A DNA stretch of 64,000 nt from Terriglobus tenax. GTDB taxonomy: Bacteria; Acidobacteriota; Terriglobia; Terriglobales; Acidobacteriaceae. This document shows positions 55,259 to 63,481 of the stretch, piece after piece (positions within the stretch are counted from its first letter, which is position 1; the number at the start of each line of letters is the position of its first letter). The position numbers and the translations under genes were made by a program. The notes beneath the pieces were generated by a model. That model saw only the letters and a list, made by a program, of their open reading frames with translations, did not search any database and was not told the origin of the DNA. The stretch covers positions 2,666,001 through 2,730,000 of the forward strand of contig NZ_JAGSYA010000004.1 of the NCBI RefSeq assembly GCF_025685395.1. Reading direction: 5' to 3'.

Positions 55259-56137
55259 TCAAACCTGGTTCTGATTCGTCTCTCGAAGTCCTTCAGGAAC
55301 TGCAAACTTACCCGTCCATAGCACCGGAACATCCCTCTGCGCCCGTGCCACGGTGGCAACGCGGACACTGGCCGCTCCGCCGCGCAGCAGCACGCGGCTG
55401 CACTCGCGGGCGGTCGCCCCGGTGGTGTAAATGTCATCGATCAGCAGCACATGCTGCCCTGCAATCGCGGCTTTACCCTGCACCGCAAACGCTGCGCGCA
55501 GGTTCAGCCGGCGCTGCCGCGGGGTCAACAGGTACTGGCTTTCCGTCGGCTTCACCCGCACCATCACCTCGGCCACGGCAAGACGGTAGTCATACCGGCG
55601 GTTCAGGACGCGGCATATCTGCCGGGCCAGCAGCAGGGACTGGTTATAGCCGCGCTCATTCTGCTTGCGGCGGAACAGGGGGACAGGCACCACCACCGCC
55701 CGGCTTGAGAGCCCCGGCATCTGGCGAACCTCTTCGGCCAGCTTTTCGCCCAGCAGGTGGCTGAGCACGGCAACCCGTTCAAATTTGAACAGCCCCACCA
55801 TCTCCCGCAGCGTGCCCGTGTAATGACCATAGGCCACGGCCTGGGCAAAGGGAGGAGGAGAGACGCGGCAGATGCGGCACAGCGGCGCGTCCTCAAGCCG
55901 GATGGACTCAAAGCCAAGAGCTTCGCCACACAGGGCGCACATCGAGAATGTCTGGGGAGCGAGAAGTCCGCGACAGGCATCGCAGACCGGCACGCGCGAG
56001 GCGCGCAACAAGGGGCCGCGGCAAACGCGGCAATCCGAGGGGAACAGAACCGTTGAGACAGGATCCAGCAGGGGGGCGCAACTTCGCGGGAACGCGTGAC
56101 TTCGCAGGTAGCGGACGCGTGCGCGCCACCGTTCCAC
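55259..56137 (-). CDS. comF: ComF-family phosphoribosyltransferase-like protein
   Basis: A 292-residue ComF protein. The N-terminal zinc-binding region has CRVCRGPLL, VCDACRGLL, CALCGEAL and CRICRVS. The PRPP loop is HVLLIDDIYTTGATARECSR. ComF supports DNA uptake in competent bacteria, though related proteins occur in non-competent species. No comE or pil genes lie nearby. It is upstream of the HNH gene, and DNA uptake plus a nuclease would make sense, but that is inference. Confidence 0.9.
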   Translation of the reverse strand: MERWRARVRYLRSHAFPRSCAPLLDPVSTVLFPSDCRVCRGPLLRASRVPVCDACRGLLAPQTFSMCALCGEALGFESIRLEDAPLCRICRVSPPPFAQAVAYGHYTGTLREMVGLFKFERVAVLSHLLGEKLAEEVRQMPGLSSRAVVVPVPLFRRKQNERGYNQSLLLARQICRVLNRRYDYRLAVAEVMVRVKPTESQYLLTPRQRRLNLRAAFAVQGKAAIAGQHVLLIDDIYTTGATARECSRVLLRGGAASVRVATVARAQRDVPVLWTGKFAVPEGLRETNQNQV

Positions 56138-56345
56138 ACCGAGTTTCAGGTCAGCACTCTGACTGAAGACGCACCTCGATTGGCCGGGCGCAGCTAGAGG
56201 GAGGAAAAGCAGTCACATCTTGCGCCGGTTGCCCGAAGTATACCCACAGGTTGTGCTTCAGCGCCAGTCAACAGACAGAGAATTCCCTTGGGGTGCCTTC
56301 GCGGGTGCTTCCGTCGTTGTGTGGAAGCTGCTGGAACAACGGCAG

Positions 56346-57335
56346 TTAGCGGTCGCGATCGACCACGTAGCCAGGCACCCACAAAAGGGCACGCTTGGCG
56401 TCGGTGTCCGGCAGGTCGGCGATGGAAAGACGTGCTGCTTCGGCGTACGCGCGCGCGGTATCGTGCGCATATTCCAGCGATCCATGACGCTTCAGGATTT
56501 CCAGAATCTGCGTATGCGCTACGCGCTCAAAGCTGCGGTCCGCCAGCACGGTGCGAATCGCTTCGCGGTCGGCGCCGGTGCCGCGCTCCAGGGCGTGGAT
56601 CACGGCCATGGTGGCCTTGCCCTCGCGCAGGTCGCTGGCCACAGGCTTGCCCAGCGTGGACTCGGTTGCCGTCAGGTCCAGTACATCGTCAATAATCTGG
56701 AAGGCCAGGCCCAGGTTGCGGCCATATTCGCCCAGCTGTGCTTCCACCGCATCCGTGCTGCCGGCCAGCGTTGCGCCCAGTTGCATGGAGACCTTGAACA
56801 GGCATGCGGTCTTGCGGTAGATCAGGTCGAAATACTCTTCCTCGTTGATCAGATGGCCCAGCTTCTGCATTTGCAGCAGCTCGCCCTCCACCATCTGCTG
56901 GGTCAGGGTGATCAGCAGGTCGAGGATATGGAAATTCTTCTCCTGCAGCGCCACGTTGAAGGCCTGCATATAGAGCCAGTCGCCGGCCAGAACGCACTTG
57001 GAGTTGCCCCAGGTGGTGTTGGAGCTGGGGCGACCGCGGCGCGTGTCCGCATCGTCAATAATGTCGTCATGCACCAGCGTGGCGGTGTGCAGCATCTCCA
57101 CCACGGAGCCGAGGCGGATGCGCGAATCGCCATTGAAGCCAAGAGCCTTCGCGCTGAGCAGCAGCAGCAGCGGACGGATGCGCTTGCCGCCGCCCGCAAT
57201 CAGGTACTGTGCAATGTCGGTGATTACGTCGACGTTGGAAGCCGATTGGCGTGAAAACTCATGCTCAATGGCTTCAAGATCTTCACGAAGAAGGTCAAAG
57301 ACCTGAGCTGCCGTCGCAATGGGGAGAATATTCAC
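56346..57335 (-). CDS. Polyprenyl diphosphate synthase (trans-type)
   Basis: A protein of about 329 residues. The two aspartate-rich motifs are VHDDIIDDADTRRGRPS and AFQIIDDVLDLTA; KRIRPLLLLLSAKAL and LAGDWLYMQAF are also conserved. It elongates farnesyl or geranylgeranyl diphosphate with IPP to the long tail of menaquinone or ubiquinone. Chain length cannot be read from sequence. The frame is open to a GTG at 57389, but GTG at 57335 begins the conserved part; neither has a strong ribosome-binding site. Confidence 0.92.
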   Translation of the reverse strand: MNILPIATAAQVFDLLREDLEAIEHEFSRQSASNVDVITDIAQYLIAGGGKRIRPLLLLLSAKALGFNGDSRIRLGSVVEMLHTATLVHDDIIDDADTRRGRPSSNTTWGNSKCVLAGDWLYMQAFNVALQEKNFHILDLLITLTQQMVEGELLQMQKLGHLINEEEYFDLIYRKTACLFKVSMQLGATLAGSTDAVEAQLGEYGRNLGLAFQIIDDVLDLTATESTLGKPVASDLREGKATMAVIHALERGTGADREAIRTVLADRSFERVAHTQILEILKRHGSLEYAHDTARAYAEAARLSIADLPDTDAKRALLWVPGYVVDRDR

Positions 57336-57413
57336 GTTAGGCTTCAAAAATTCAATTATATCCGGCAGCAAAGCCGCCGCTCTTTCCACGGTTTGCAGTT
57401 ATTTTGAACGATC

Positions 57414-58637
57414 TTAAATCCTGCTGTTTCCCACAAAAATCCGCTCCGCCCACTGCTTTGCCTCTTCGGCTTTGAACTCGGTAAAGCAGGCAAAGATCCA
57501 GGCATAAAGAAGTGCGGCCGCGCAAAAGGCAAGGGCAAGTCCAACGGTTACGCTATTGGGGAACCAGCGCGTGTTAGATACAGTCAGACCGGCCAGAAAA
57601 ATCATCAGCGGCATATGCGTCAGGTATAGCGTGTACGAAAACCGTGCCGTGCCGCGAGCCAGCTTCTCCCCCGTCTTGCCGGAGGAGCGTTCCTTGGCTC
57701 CCAGCAGCAGCCAGATATAGGCCGTGGTGAGGATGGCAAGGATGTAGTCGGAGAGCAGCATCCTGGTTCTGGCCAGTTGCAGGGCAAGCATGGTGGCAAC
57801 GGCGTAAACCACCGTTGCGGAGGCACGCAGCGCGAAACTGGTTCTGGGTGCGGGAAGATAGATCAGCACCGCGCCAAGAATCCACAGCGGAAACGAAAAG
57901 ACGATCGACTTGCCGACGAACAGGCACACCCCAAGAAAGGCCAGCGCATACAGAACGCGCATCAGCGGGCTGTAACGCGACCGGATGGCCAGCAGCCCCA
58001 GCGGGAAAAGGATGTAGTACCAGAACTCGTTGGCAAGGCTCCAAAGCGCTTCGTTGGTGCCGAAGGTTGGAACCAGGATGGTCTGCACAAAGAAGACGTT
58101 TCCAAAGAACGTCGCCCCGTCGGAACGCGGATGCAGGTCGATGCGCTGGGCGAGGGGCTGGGCCGGAGCGACTCCTGGAATATGCTGCAGCAGCGCGGTT
58201 GGCTGTACCGCGTGGCTGTGAAGATAGCTGCCAAGGGAATCCCACGCCATGCACGCGAGCAGCGCCGGAATCAGTACCAGCCACAGGCGGACAAACCGGT
58301 GCGTCAGGTAACGCTTCCACGACCAGCGGTCCTGTTGCACAGACCGCAGCGCACTGCCTCCCACCAGGAAGCCGCTTAGTACAAAGAAGATGACCACCGC
58401 CTGGTGACCGAGAACGGTCACCAGGTAGGGCAGAAAATACAGCTTGCTGCCAAGGTCGTGATACTCCACAAAAAAGAAATGCCTGCAGTGGTCAGCCAGC
58501 ACCAGAAGAGCCGCCGCTCCACGCAGAGCGTCGAGCGAAACCGATGCCTTCGACTTTCCAAAAGGCACAGGTGCGCTGCTGGTGAGCGGACGGTCCTCTG
58601 CCTCTACCTTCTGGGAGGTACTCTTCTTTGCGATCAA
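57414..58637 (-). CDS. Acyltransferase 3 family membrane protein
   Basis: A 407-residue protein with about ten membrane helices. The family start is SVSLDALRGAAALLVLADHCRHF, with the Arg-His pair of acyltransferase 3 enzymes, followed by VVIFFVLSGFLVGG. The family O-acetylates or succinylates sugars and lipids at the inner membrane. The first 30 residues are polar. It is the last gene of the metG - tatD - yajQ - acyltransferase run (8-nt gap from yajQ). The target glycan is unknown. Confidence 0.9.
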   Translation of the reverse strand: MIAKKSTSQKVEAEDRPLTSSAPVPFGKSKASVSLDALRGAAALLVLADHCRHFFFVEYHDLGSKLYFLPYLVTVLGHQAVVIFFVLSGFLVGGSALRSVQQDRWSWKRYLTHRFVRLWLVLIPALLACMAWDSLGSYLHSHAVQPTALLQHIPGVAPAQPLAQRIDLHPRSDGATFFGNVFFVQTILVPTFGTNEALWSLANEFWYYILFPLGLLAIRSRYSPLMRVLYALAFLGVCLFVGKSIVFSFPLWILGAVLIYLPAPRTSFALRASATVVYAVATMLALQLARTRMLLSDYILAILTTAYIWLLLGAKERSSGKTGEKLARGTARFSYTLYLTHMPLMIFLAGLTVSNTRWFPNSVTVGLALAFCAAALLYAWIFACFTEFKAEEAKQWAERIFVGNSRI

Positions 58638-58645
58638 AGACGATC

Positions 58646-59146
58646 CTAGTTCGAGCGGTAGTTGGTGAACTGCAAATCGATGCCGAGGTCTTTGTTCTTC
58701 AGCAGAGCAATCACGCTCTGCAGTACATCGCGGTCCTTGCTGGTGACGCGTACCGTGTCGCCCTGAATGGAAGCCTGCGCCTTTACCTTTGAGTCCTTGA
58801 CCAGGGCGACAATCTGCTTGGCCTTATCCGAAGGAATACCCTGCTGCAGCTTGATCTTCTGGCGAGCCGAACCGTGCGAACCCTCAACCACCTTTTCAAA
58901 GGTCAGGTTCTTGATGGAAACGCCGCGCTTGACCAGCTTCTGCTGCAGGATTTCGATGACGGACTTGAGCTTGTACTCGTCCGAGGCGCCGGTGTTGATG
59001 GCGTCCTGCCCTTCCATATCAATCTCGCCCTTGGCGTCCTTCAGGTCGAAACGGGCTTTCACTTCCTTCAGCGCCTGATCAATGGCGTTGCGTACTTCCT
59101 GAATATCTACTTTGCTTACAACGTCGAACGAATTCTCTCCAGCCAT
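58646..59146 (-). CDS. yajQ: YajQ-family nucleotide-binding protein
   Basis: A 166-residue YajQ protein of normal length (two RRM-like domains). It starts NSFDVVSKVDIQEVRNAIDQ and ends KDLGIDLQFTNYR, both family hallmarks. Members in Xanthomonas bind c-di-GMP and act as transcription co-regulators; here the window also contains a diguanylate cyclase, so a link is possible but unproven. It lies 15 nt after tatD. Confidence 0.93.
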   Translation of the reverse strand: MAGENSFDVVSKVDIQEVRNAIDQALKEVKARFDLKDAKGEIDMEGQDAINTGASDEYKLKSVIEILQQKLVKRGVSIKNLTFEKVVEGSHGSARQKIKLQQGIPSDKAKQIVALVKDSKVKAQASIQGDTVRVTSKDRDVLQSVIALLKNKDLGIDLQFTNYRSN

Positions 59147-59161
59147 GTTCTTCTCCGAGGT

Positions 59162-59989
59162 TTACTTTACGCCAAAGATGCGCTGGAAGTTGGCCGTGGT
59201 GGCCTGTGCAAAGGCTTCAACGGTCATCCCACGAGCCGCTGCAATGGCCGCGGCGGTGTGCGCGGTATAGGCCGGTTCGTTGCGCTGGCCGCGGTGCGGA
59301 ATGGGCGCAAGGTAAGGTGCGTCGGTCTCCACCAGGATCTTGTCGAGCGGGGTGGCCGCAGCAATCGCCATCAGGTCTTTGGACTTGGGAAAGGTGGTGT
59401 GCCCCGCGAAGGAGAGCACAAAGTTGTTGGCCAGGCTGCGCCGGGCATGCTCTTCCGATCCGCTGAAGCAGTGCATGACGCCGGTCAGGCCGCTTGGGGT
59501 CCAGTGCTCTTCGATCACTTCGAAGAGATCGTTCCAGACGTCGAGGCCGGGAAAGTTGGGAGTACCGTCGTTCGGGCGGCAGTGGATCAGGATGGGCTTC
59601 TGTGCGTCGACGGCGATCCGTATCTGACGGAGAAAGCAGGACTTCTGGATCTCCGGAGAGGGGGATTCGGCGTGGTAGTAGTCCAGGCCGATCTCGCCGA
59701 CGGCGATGCAGTTCGGCTCCTGAATCAACGCTGCAAGCTGGGTGTACTCGGCTTCGGTGGCCTCATGCGCATTTCCCGGATAGATGCCTGCCGAGGCGTA
59801 AACCGCTGGTGTGGAAGCAGTTGCGGGCCGGGCGAGAGCCAGGGCGCGGGACATCTTCGAGGGCGGTTCGCCGATGCCGATGGTGAGGATCGTCTTGATT
59901 CCAGCGGAAAAAGCGCGCTCGAGGACGGCGTCGAAGTCGTCCTCAAAGCGCGGGTTGTCCAGGTGGCAGTGCGAGTCAACCAGATGCAT
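59162..59989 (-). CDS. tatD: TatD-family metal-dependent hydrolase
   Basis: A 275-residue TIM-barrel nuclease. Metal ligands are seen in LVDSHCHLDNPRFEDD, VGEIGLDYYH, LIHCRPNDG, MHCFSG and VETDAPYLAP. TatD proteins are 3'-5' deoxyribonucleases and D-aminoacyl-tRNA deacylase candidates. The gene lies directly after metG (1-nt overlap), the conserved metG-tatD arrangement found in many bacteria. Confidence 0.93.
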   Translation of the reverse strand: MHLVDSHCHLDNPRFEDDFDAVLERAFSAGIKTILTIGIGEPPSKMSRALALARPATASTPAVYASAGIYPGNAHEATEAEYTQLAALIQEPNCIAVGEIGLDYYHAESPSPEIQKSCFLRQIRIAVDAQKPILIHCRPNDGTPNFPGLDVWNDLFEVIEEHWTPSGLTGVMHCFSGSEEHARRSLANNFVLSFAGHTTFPKSKDLMAIAAATPLDKILVETDAPYLAPIPHRGQRNEPAYTAHTAAAIAAARGMTVEAFAQATTANFQRIFGVK

Positions 59990-62202
59990 TACTTCAGGCG
60001 TGCTCCGAGCGGTACATCTTCCAGAAAAGAAGCCAGATAGGGGTGGCCGTGGTCGCCAACGGAGGCGGCTACGATCATGCCGTTCGATTCGAGTCCGCGC
60101 ATCTTGCGGGGCGCTAAGTTGGCTACAATCACGACTTTGCGGCCTACCAGTGCTTCGGGCTCGTAGAATTCGGCGATGCCGGAGAGGATCTGGCGCTGTT
60201 CAAAGCCGAGATCGACCTGCAGTTTCAGCAACTTATCGGCCTTCGGGATGCGCTCGACGGAGAGTACTTTGGCGACGCGCAGGTCGAGCTTAGCGAAGTC
60301 GTCGATGGTGATGACCGGCGCGATCGGAGCGATTCCGGGGGAGACCTCGGCCGGAGTTTCGTCGATTCTGGTGTCGTTCGGTGCGCTTAAAACGGCATTT
60401 TCGGCGCTGTTTGGCGCGTTTTCGGCGGGCTTCTGTTCGGAGTCAGTCATGGTCTGGATCAGTTCCTTGGGTGCGCGGGGGAAGATGGGGCCAAGCGTGC
60501 CGAGCTTTGTGCCGGGCTTCAGGCCACCCCACTGCAGGTTAGTGAGTTCGCCTTTTTGGGCGGATTCTTCAATATTTCCGAGTCCGAGCTGCGCCCAGAC
60601 CTTGGCAGTGGTGTTGGGGAGATACGGGTAAAGCGCCGCCGTGATGTGGCGAATAGCTTCGGCGGCGTAGTAAAGCACTTCGGCCAAAAGAGACCGCTTG
60701 GTCTCATCGGCGGCCAGCTTCCAGGGAACGTTTGAGGTCAGGTAGCCGTCGGTGGAGGCGATCTCGCTCCAGATGGATTGGAGCTGGGTACCGAAGTCGT
60801 AGTTCGATGGCTCCGAACCCTCCCTAGCGTTACGAGGGAGAGGCACACCGGCCGGGGGAATTTCGCCGAAGTATTTTTCGATCATGGCGAGGGTGCGGCT
60901 GACGAGGTTGCCGTAGCCGTTGGCGAGGTCGGAGTTGTAGCGCTGGACCAGGGCGTCGAAGCTGAAGCTGCCGTCGTTGCCGAAAGGAATCTCGCGGAGG
61001 AGGAAGTAGCGGAGGACGTCGGTGCCGAAGAGGTCCTGTTCCTGCTTACTTGCTTCTGGCTTCAGAGAGCCGAAGGCGTCGAGGATGGATTCGGCGCGGA
61101 CGATGTTGCCGCGGGACTTGCTCATCTTGCTTTCTTCAAAGAGCAGCCAGCCGTGGGCCTGAACCTTTTTGGGCAGAGGCAGACCTGCTGCCAGAAGGAA
61201 GGCGGGCCAGTAGATGCAGTGAAAGCGGATGATCTCTTTGCCTACAAGGTGGAGGTCGGCGGGCCAGAATTTTTCGAAGAGATTCCCACCCACCCCGCTT
61301 TGCGGTGTGGATGGGGCACCCGGATTGGTGGCTGTGTCCTGACCGTAGCCGAGGGCGGTCATGTAGTTGGCGAGAGCGTCGAGCCAGACGTAGATGACGT
61401 GCTTCTGCTTCGAGAGCGAGGCTGCGGGTTCGGGGACGGGGATGCCCCAGTCGAAGCTGCTGCGGGAGATGGAGAGGTCCTTGAGTGCGCCGGGGAGGTA
61501 GGGGGTTCCTTGTGCCGAGTAGGCGAGATTCCCACCCACCCCGCTTTGCGGTGTGGATGGGGCACCCAGATTGGTGGCATCCGGATCAGTGGCCGCGTTG
61601 ACGTTGCCGCGGAGGAAGCTGAGGACTTCGTTGCGGCGGGCTTCTGGTTCTACTGCGAAGCGTCCGGACTCGATGAGGTCGATGAGCTGGAGCTGGTAGT
61701 TCGAGAGCTTGAAGAAGAAGTTCTCTTCGGTGACGAGCTCGAGCAGGCGGCCGCAATCGGGGCAGGGGGTCCCGACGGGCAGGTCCATGAAGGCCTCGTC
61801 GGAGACGCAGTAGCTGCCGGTGTAGCTGTTGAGCTCGATGTGTCCACCTTCGTAGAGGCGGTTGAAGAGGGCCTGGACGCCCTGGGCGTGGCGCGGCTCG
61901 GTGGTGCGGATGTAGTCGTTGTAGGTGATGCCCATGCGGTCCCACAGCGCGAGGAAGGTGGCGGAGACCTGGTCGGTGAACTGCTGGGGCGAGATGCCGG
62001 CGGCTTCTGCGGAGCGCTGGACTTTCTGGCCGTGCTCGTCGGTTCCGGTGAGGAAGTAGACGTTGTCATTGCCGAGCTGGAGGCGCTGGCGGCGCGCGAT
62101 AGTGTCAGCCGCGAGCGTGGTGTACGCGTGGCCGATGTGGGGGCGCGCGTTGACGTAGTAGATCGGCGTGGTGAGGTAGAAGGTCTTCTGCGGCTCGGAC
62201 AT
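59989..62202 (-). CDS. metG: Methionine-tRNA ligase with repeat-derived insertions
   Basis: A 737-residue class I synthetase that charges tRNA-Met. HIGH is intact at 22-25, the zinc CPDC is at 147-150, KMSKS is at 359-363, and a C-terminal tRNA-binding domain starts near 635 (IDDFAKLDLRVAKVLSVERI). Three stretches do not belong to the usual fold: residues 209-226 and 291-308, both reading ATN-x-GAPSTPQSGVGGNL, and about 452-464 (GVPLPRNAREGSE). They are encoded by palindromic repeat DNA that also occurs in intergenic regions. All keep the frame. Catalytic motifs are unaffected, so the enzyme should work. Confidence 0.95.
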   Translation of the reverse strand: MSEPQKTFYLTTPIYYVNARPHIGHAYTTLAADTIARRQRLQLGNDNVYFLTGTDEHGQKVQRSAEAAGISPQQFTDQVSATFLALWDRMGITYNDYIRTTEPRHAQGVQALFNRLYEGGHIELNSYTGSYCVSDEAFMDLPVGTPCPDCGRLLELVTEENFFFKLSNYQLQLIDLIESGRFAVEPEARRNEVLSFLRGNVNAATDPDATNLGAPSTPQSGVGGNLAYSAQGTPYLPGALKDLSISRSSFDWGIPVPEPAASLSKQKHVIYVWLDALANYMTALGYGQDTATNPGAPSTPQSGVGGNLFEKFWPADLHLVGKEIIRFHCIYWPAFLLAAGLPLPKKVQAHGWLLFEESKMSKSRGNIVRAESILDAFGSLKPEASKQEQDLFGTDVLRYFLLREIPFGNDGSFSFDALVQRYNSDLANGYGNLVSRTLAMIEKYFGEIPPAGVPLPRNAREGSEPSNYDFGTQLQSIWSEIASTDGYLTSNVPWKLAADETKRSLLAEVLYYAAEAIRHITAALYPYLPNTTAKVWAQLGLGNIEESAQKGELTNLQWGGLKPGTKLGTLGPIFPRAPKELIQTMTDSEQKPAENAPNSAENAVLSAPNDTRIDETPAEVSPGIAPIAPVITIDDFAKLDLRVAKVLSVERIPKADKLLKLQVDLGFEQRQILSGIAEFYEPEALVGRKVVIVANLAPRKMRGLESNGMIVAASVGDHGHPYLASFLEDVPLGARLK
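60812..60848. repeat. Family 3 palindrome inside metG, diverged copy
   Basis: GAACCCTCCCTAGCGTTACG followed by AGGGAGAGGCAC matches the intergenic copy at 63372 (GAACCCACCCTAGCGTTGCG, then GGGGTGGGGCAC). CCTCCCT can pair with AGGGAGAGG. It encodes about 12 residues near position 452-464 of MetG in frame. Confidence 0.75.
61281..61332. repeat. Family 3 palindrome inside metG, copy A
   Basis: A 52-nt element. Arms 61285-61298 and 61302-61315 pair at 12 of 14 positions around a TTT loop, followed by the conserved tail GGGGCACCCGGATTGGTGGC. It differs from copy B at one base and encodes MetG residues 291-307 in frame. Confidence 0.9.
61527..61578. repeat. Family 3 palindrome inside metG, copy B
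   Basis: A 52-nt element identical to copy A at 51 of 52 bases, in the same orientation and the same reading frame, 246 nt away. It encodes MetG residues 209-225. Confidence 0.9.
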
Positions 62203-62429
62203 GGTCGTATTTAAGGATAAATGGGGGGAGTTGTCCGTGCTCTGTTCTCAGGGGTACGCCGACCATCGAGGCCGGCGTTGGGTTGTTGTTTGGGAATGGG
62301 TTGCGGCACGGCTGAAGCCGTGCCCTGACGGGTTTGTTGGAGAAGCAGATCCTTGCAGGATGACAAGGGACAAGAAAGGCGATCGCGCGTTGCGCGAGGC
62401 CCAAATCCGGACATGGGCACCCGGGAGAG
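62203..62429. other. Intergenic region between metG and the TIGR03435 gene
   Basis: No gene is supported here. It holds the first 77-nt family 2 repeat (62256-62332) followed by GGATGACAAGGGACAAGAAAGG; the bases nearest 62203 are the metG leader on the minus strand (short, no clear promoter recognised). Confidence 0.6.
62256..62332. repeat. 77-nt two-hairpin repeat, family 2, copy 1
   Basis: Hairpin a ACGCCGACC-ATCGA-GGCCGGCGT (one mismatch) and hairpin b GGCACGGC-TGAA-GCCGTGCC are joined by a 27-nt spacer. It is 76/77 identical to copy 2 at 63230-63306 in the same orientation; the two flank the TIGR03435 gene. Confidence 0.92.
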
Positions 62430-63170
62430 CTAGGAGGCGAGGCTGGGGTGGCTGGCGGAGTCGATCACGTAGACCGGGATCTTTGCTTTATCGCGCTTGA
62501 GGGTGAGTCCCAGTTGTTCCTGCAGTGCGGTGAACAGTTCCGGCGTATTCGCGTCAGGGCTGGCTGTTCCTTCGGGGGTGAAATGGAGGGTGAGGTCGTA
62601 TCGGCCTTCGATTCCGGTTGCATCGACAACGGGGCGGTCGATGATTGGGCCTGCGAAGCGCTGGAGATACATGGCAAAGTCCACCATGGTCCCATTGCGC
62701 ATTCCGATGGTTCCGTGTCCGTCGCTGCCTCCAGCGGGCATGGAGGTATTGGCTGTGCTGGCGGTGAGTTTGGGAGGAGCCGTGCCTGCTTGTTGGAGTG
62801 CGAAGACGGGAAGCTCCCGGCCCTCCTGGTGCAGGGAGACATGAAAGCGTTCCAGGAGCAGCTGTTGTACGAGCGCTTTCATCTGGTCGGAGCTGGGACG
62901 CTGCTCTCCGTCGGGATCGGCGGTGACGTCGAACCTTTCTGAACGCAGCCAGTCTGGGCCTCCCACGAGTTGGCTGTCGTGGACGCCGTAGGCGTACTTG
63001 AAGAGGTCAAGAAAAGTGGTGCCTACGGTGACGAAGCGTTTGCCACGAATCTGGGTGAGGGGGAGAGTGTCGGTTGTGCTCGGACGGATGGTGGCGACGG
63101 AAAAGCCTGGCTGTTGGGCATAGATCGCGGTGGTGAGAGTAGCGAGGAGGAGAAGCGCAAGTTTCCGCAT
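62430..63170 (-). CDS. TIGR03435 (DUF3738) family exported protein
   Basis: A 246-residue protein with a signal peptide (MRKLALLLLATLTTAIYAQQ). The family pattern is clear: FSVATIRPS after the signal, FLDLFKYAYGVHDSQLVGGPDW, ERFHVSLHQEGRELPVFALQ, and IDRPVVDATGIEGRYDLTL. TIGR03435 proteins are strongly expanded in Acidobacteriota and have no assigned function. I use the ATG at 63170; the longer frame would translate a family 2 repeat. The gene is bracketed by two near-identical 77-nt direct repeats, as if carried in a cassette. Confidence 0.9.
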   Translation of the reverse strand: MRKLALLLLATLTTAIYAQQPGFSVATIRPSTTDTLPLTQIRGKRFVTVGTTFLDLFKYAYGVHDSQLVGGPDWLRSERFDVTADPDGEQRPSSDQMKALVQQLLLERFHVSLHQEGRELPVFALQQAGTAPPKLTASTANTSMPAGGSDGHGTIGMRNGTMVDFAMYLQRFAGPIIDRPVVDATGIEGRYDLTLHFTPEGTASPDANTPELFTALQEQLGLTLKRDKAKIPVYVIDSASHPSLAS

Positions 63171-63229
63171 GATGGGGATACTGTGCCACAGGGTTGGAGG
63201 TTTGGCATTGGGAAAATGCTGGAAAGGGG

Positions 63230-63306
63230 ACGCCGGCCATCGAGGCCGGCGTTGGGTTGTTGTTTGGGAATGGGTTGCGGCACGGCTGAAGCCGTGCCCT
63301 GACGGG
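63230..63306. repeat. 77-nt two-hairpin repeat, family 2, copy 2
   Basis: Hairpin a ACGCCGGCC-ATCGA-GGCCGGCGT is perfect (9 bp); hairpin b is GGCACGGC-TGAA-GCCGTGCC. It lies 60 nt upstream of the TIGR03435 start codon and matches copy 1 at all but one base. Confidence 0.92.
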
Positions 63307-63371
63307 GAATGACAAAGCAAGAATGGGGCAACCGACTTCTGCTGATAGGAATGGCATATGGGTGAGTGGCT

Positions 63372-63416
63372 TCGAACCCACCCTAGCGTTGCGGGGGTGG
63401 GGCACCCGGTTCCGTG
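63372..63416. repeat. Family 3 palindrome, intergenic copy C
   Basis: CGAACCCACCCTAGCGTTGC followed by GGGGGTGGGGCACCC and CGTGGC. CCCACCC pairs with GGGTGGG, and the GGGGCACCC tail is shared with the metG copies. It is the closest relative of the diverged metG copy at 60812. Confidence 0.8.
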
Positions 63417-63421
63417 GCCCT

Positions 63422-63470
63422 CAACCCACTCATCCGCTTCGCGTATGAATGGGGCACCCAGAGTGGTGGC
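63422..63470. repeat. Family 3 palindrome, intergenic copy D
   Basis: Arms CCCACTCATCCGC and GCGTATGAATGGG pair around TTC with the same two mismatch positions as the metG copies, while other pairs changed from C-G to T-A on both sides. The tail is GGGGCACCCAGAGTGGTGGC. It ends 11 nt before the kinase stop. Confidence 0.85.
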
Positions 63471-63481
63471 AGACGGAAGGA

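Noticed and set aside
61281-61578. CRISPR-like array in metG because of two identical repeats
   Set aside because: Only two copies, a 194-nt coding spacer, and no cas genes; the family also occurs singly elsewhere.
60778-62214. 478-codon open frame on the plus strand opposite metG
   Set aside because: Its product is low-complexity Gly/Val/Glu and the opposite strand has clear MetG motifs.
63171-63320. N-terminal extension of the TIGR03435 protein
   Set aside because: It translates repeat DNA and sits before a good signal peptide starting at 63170.
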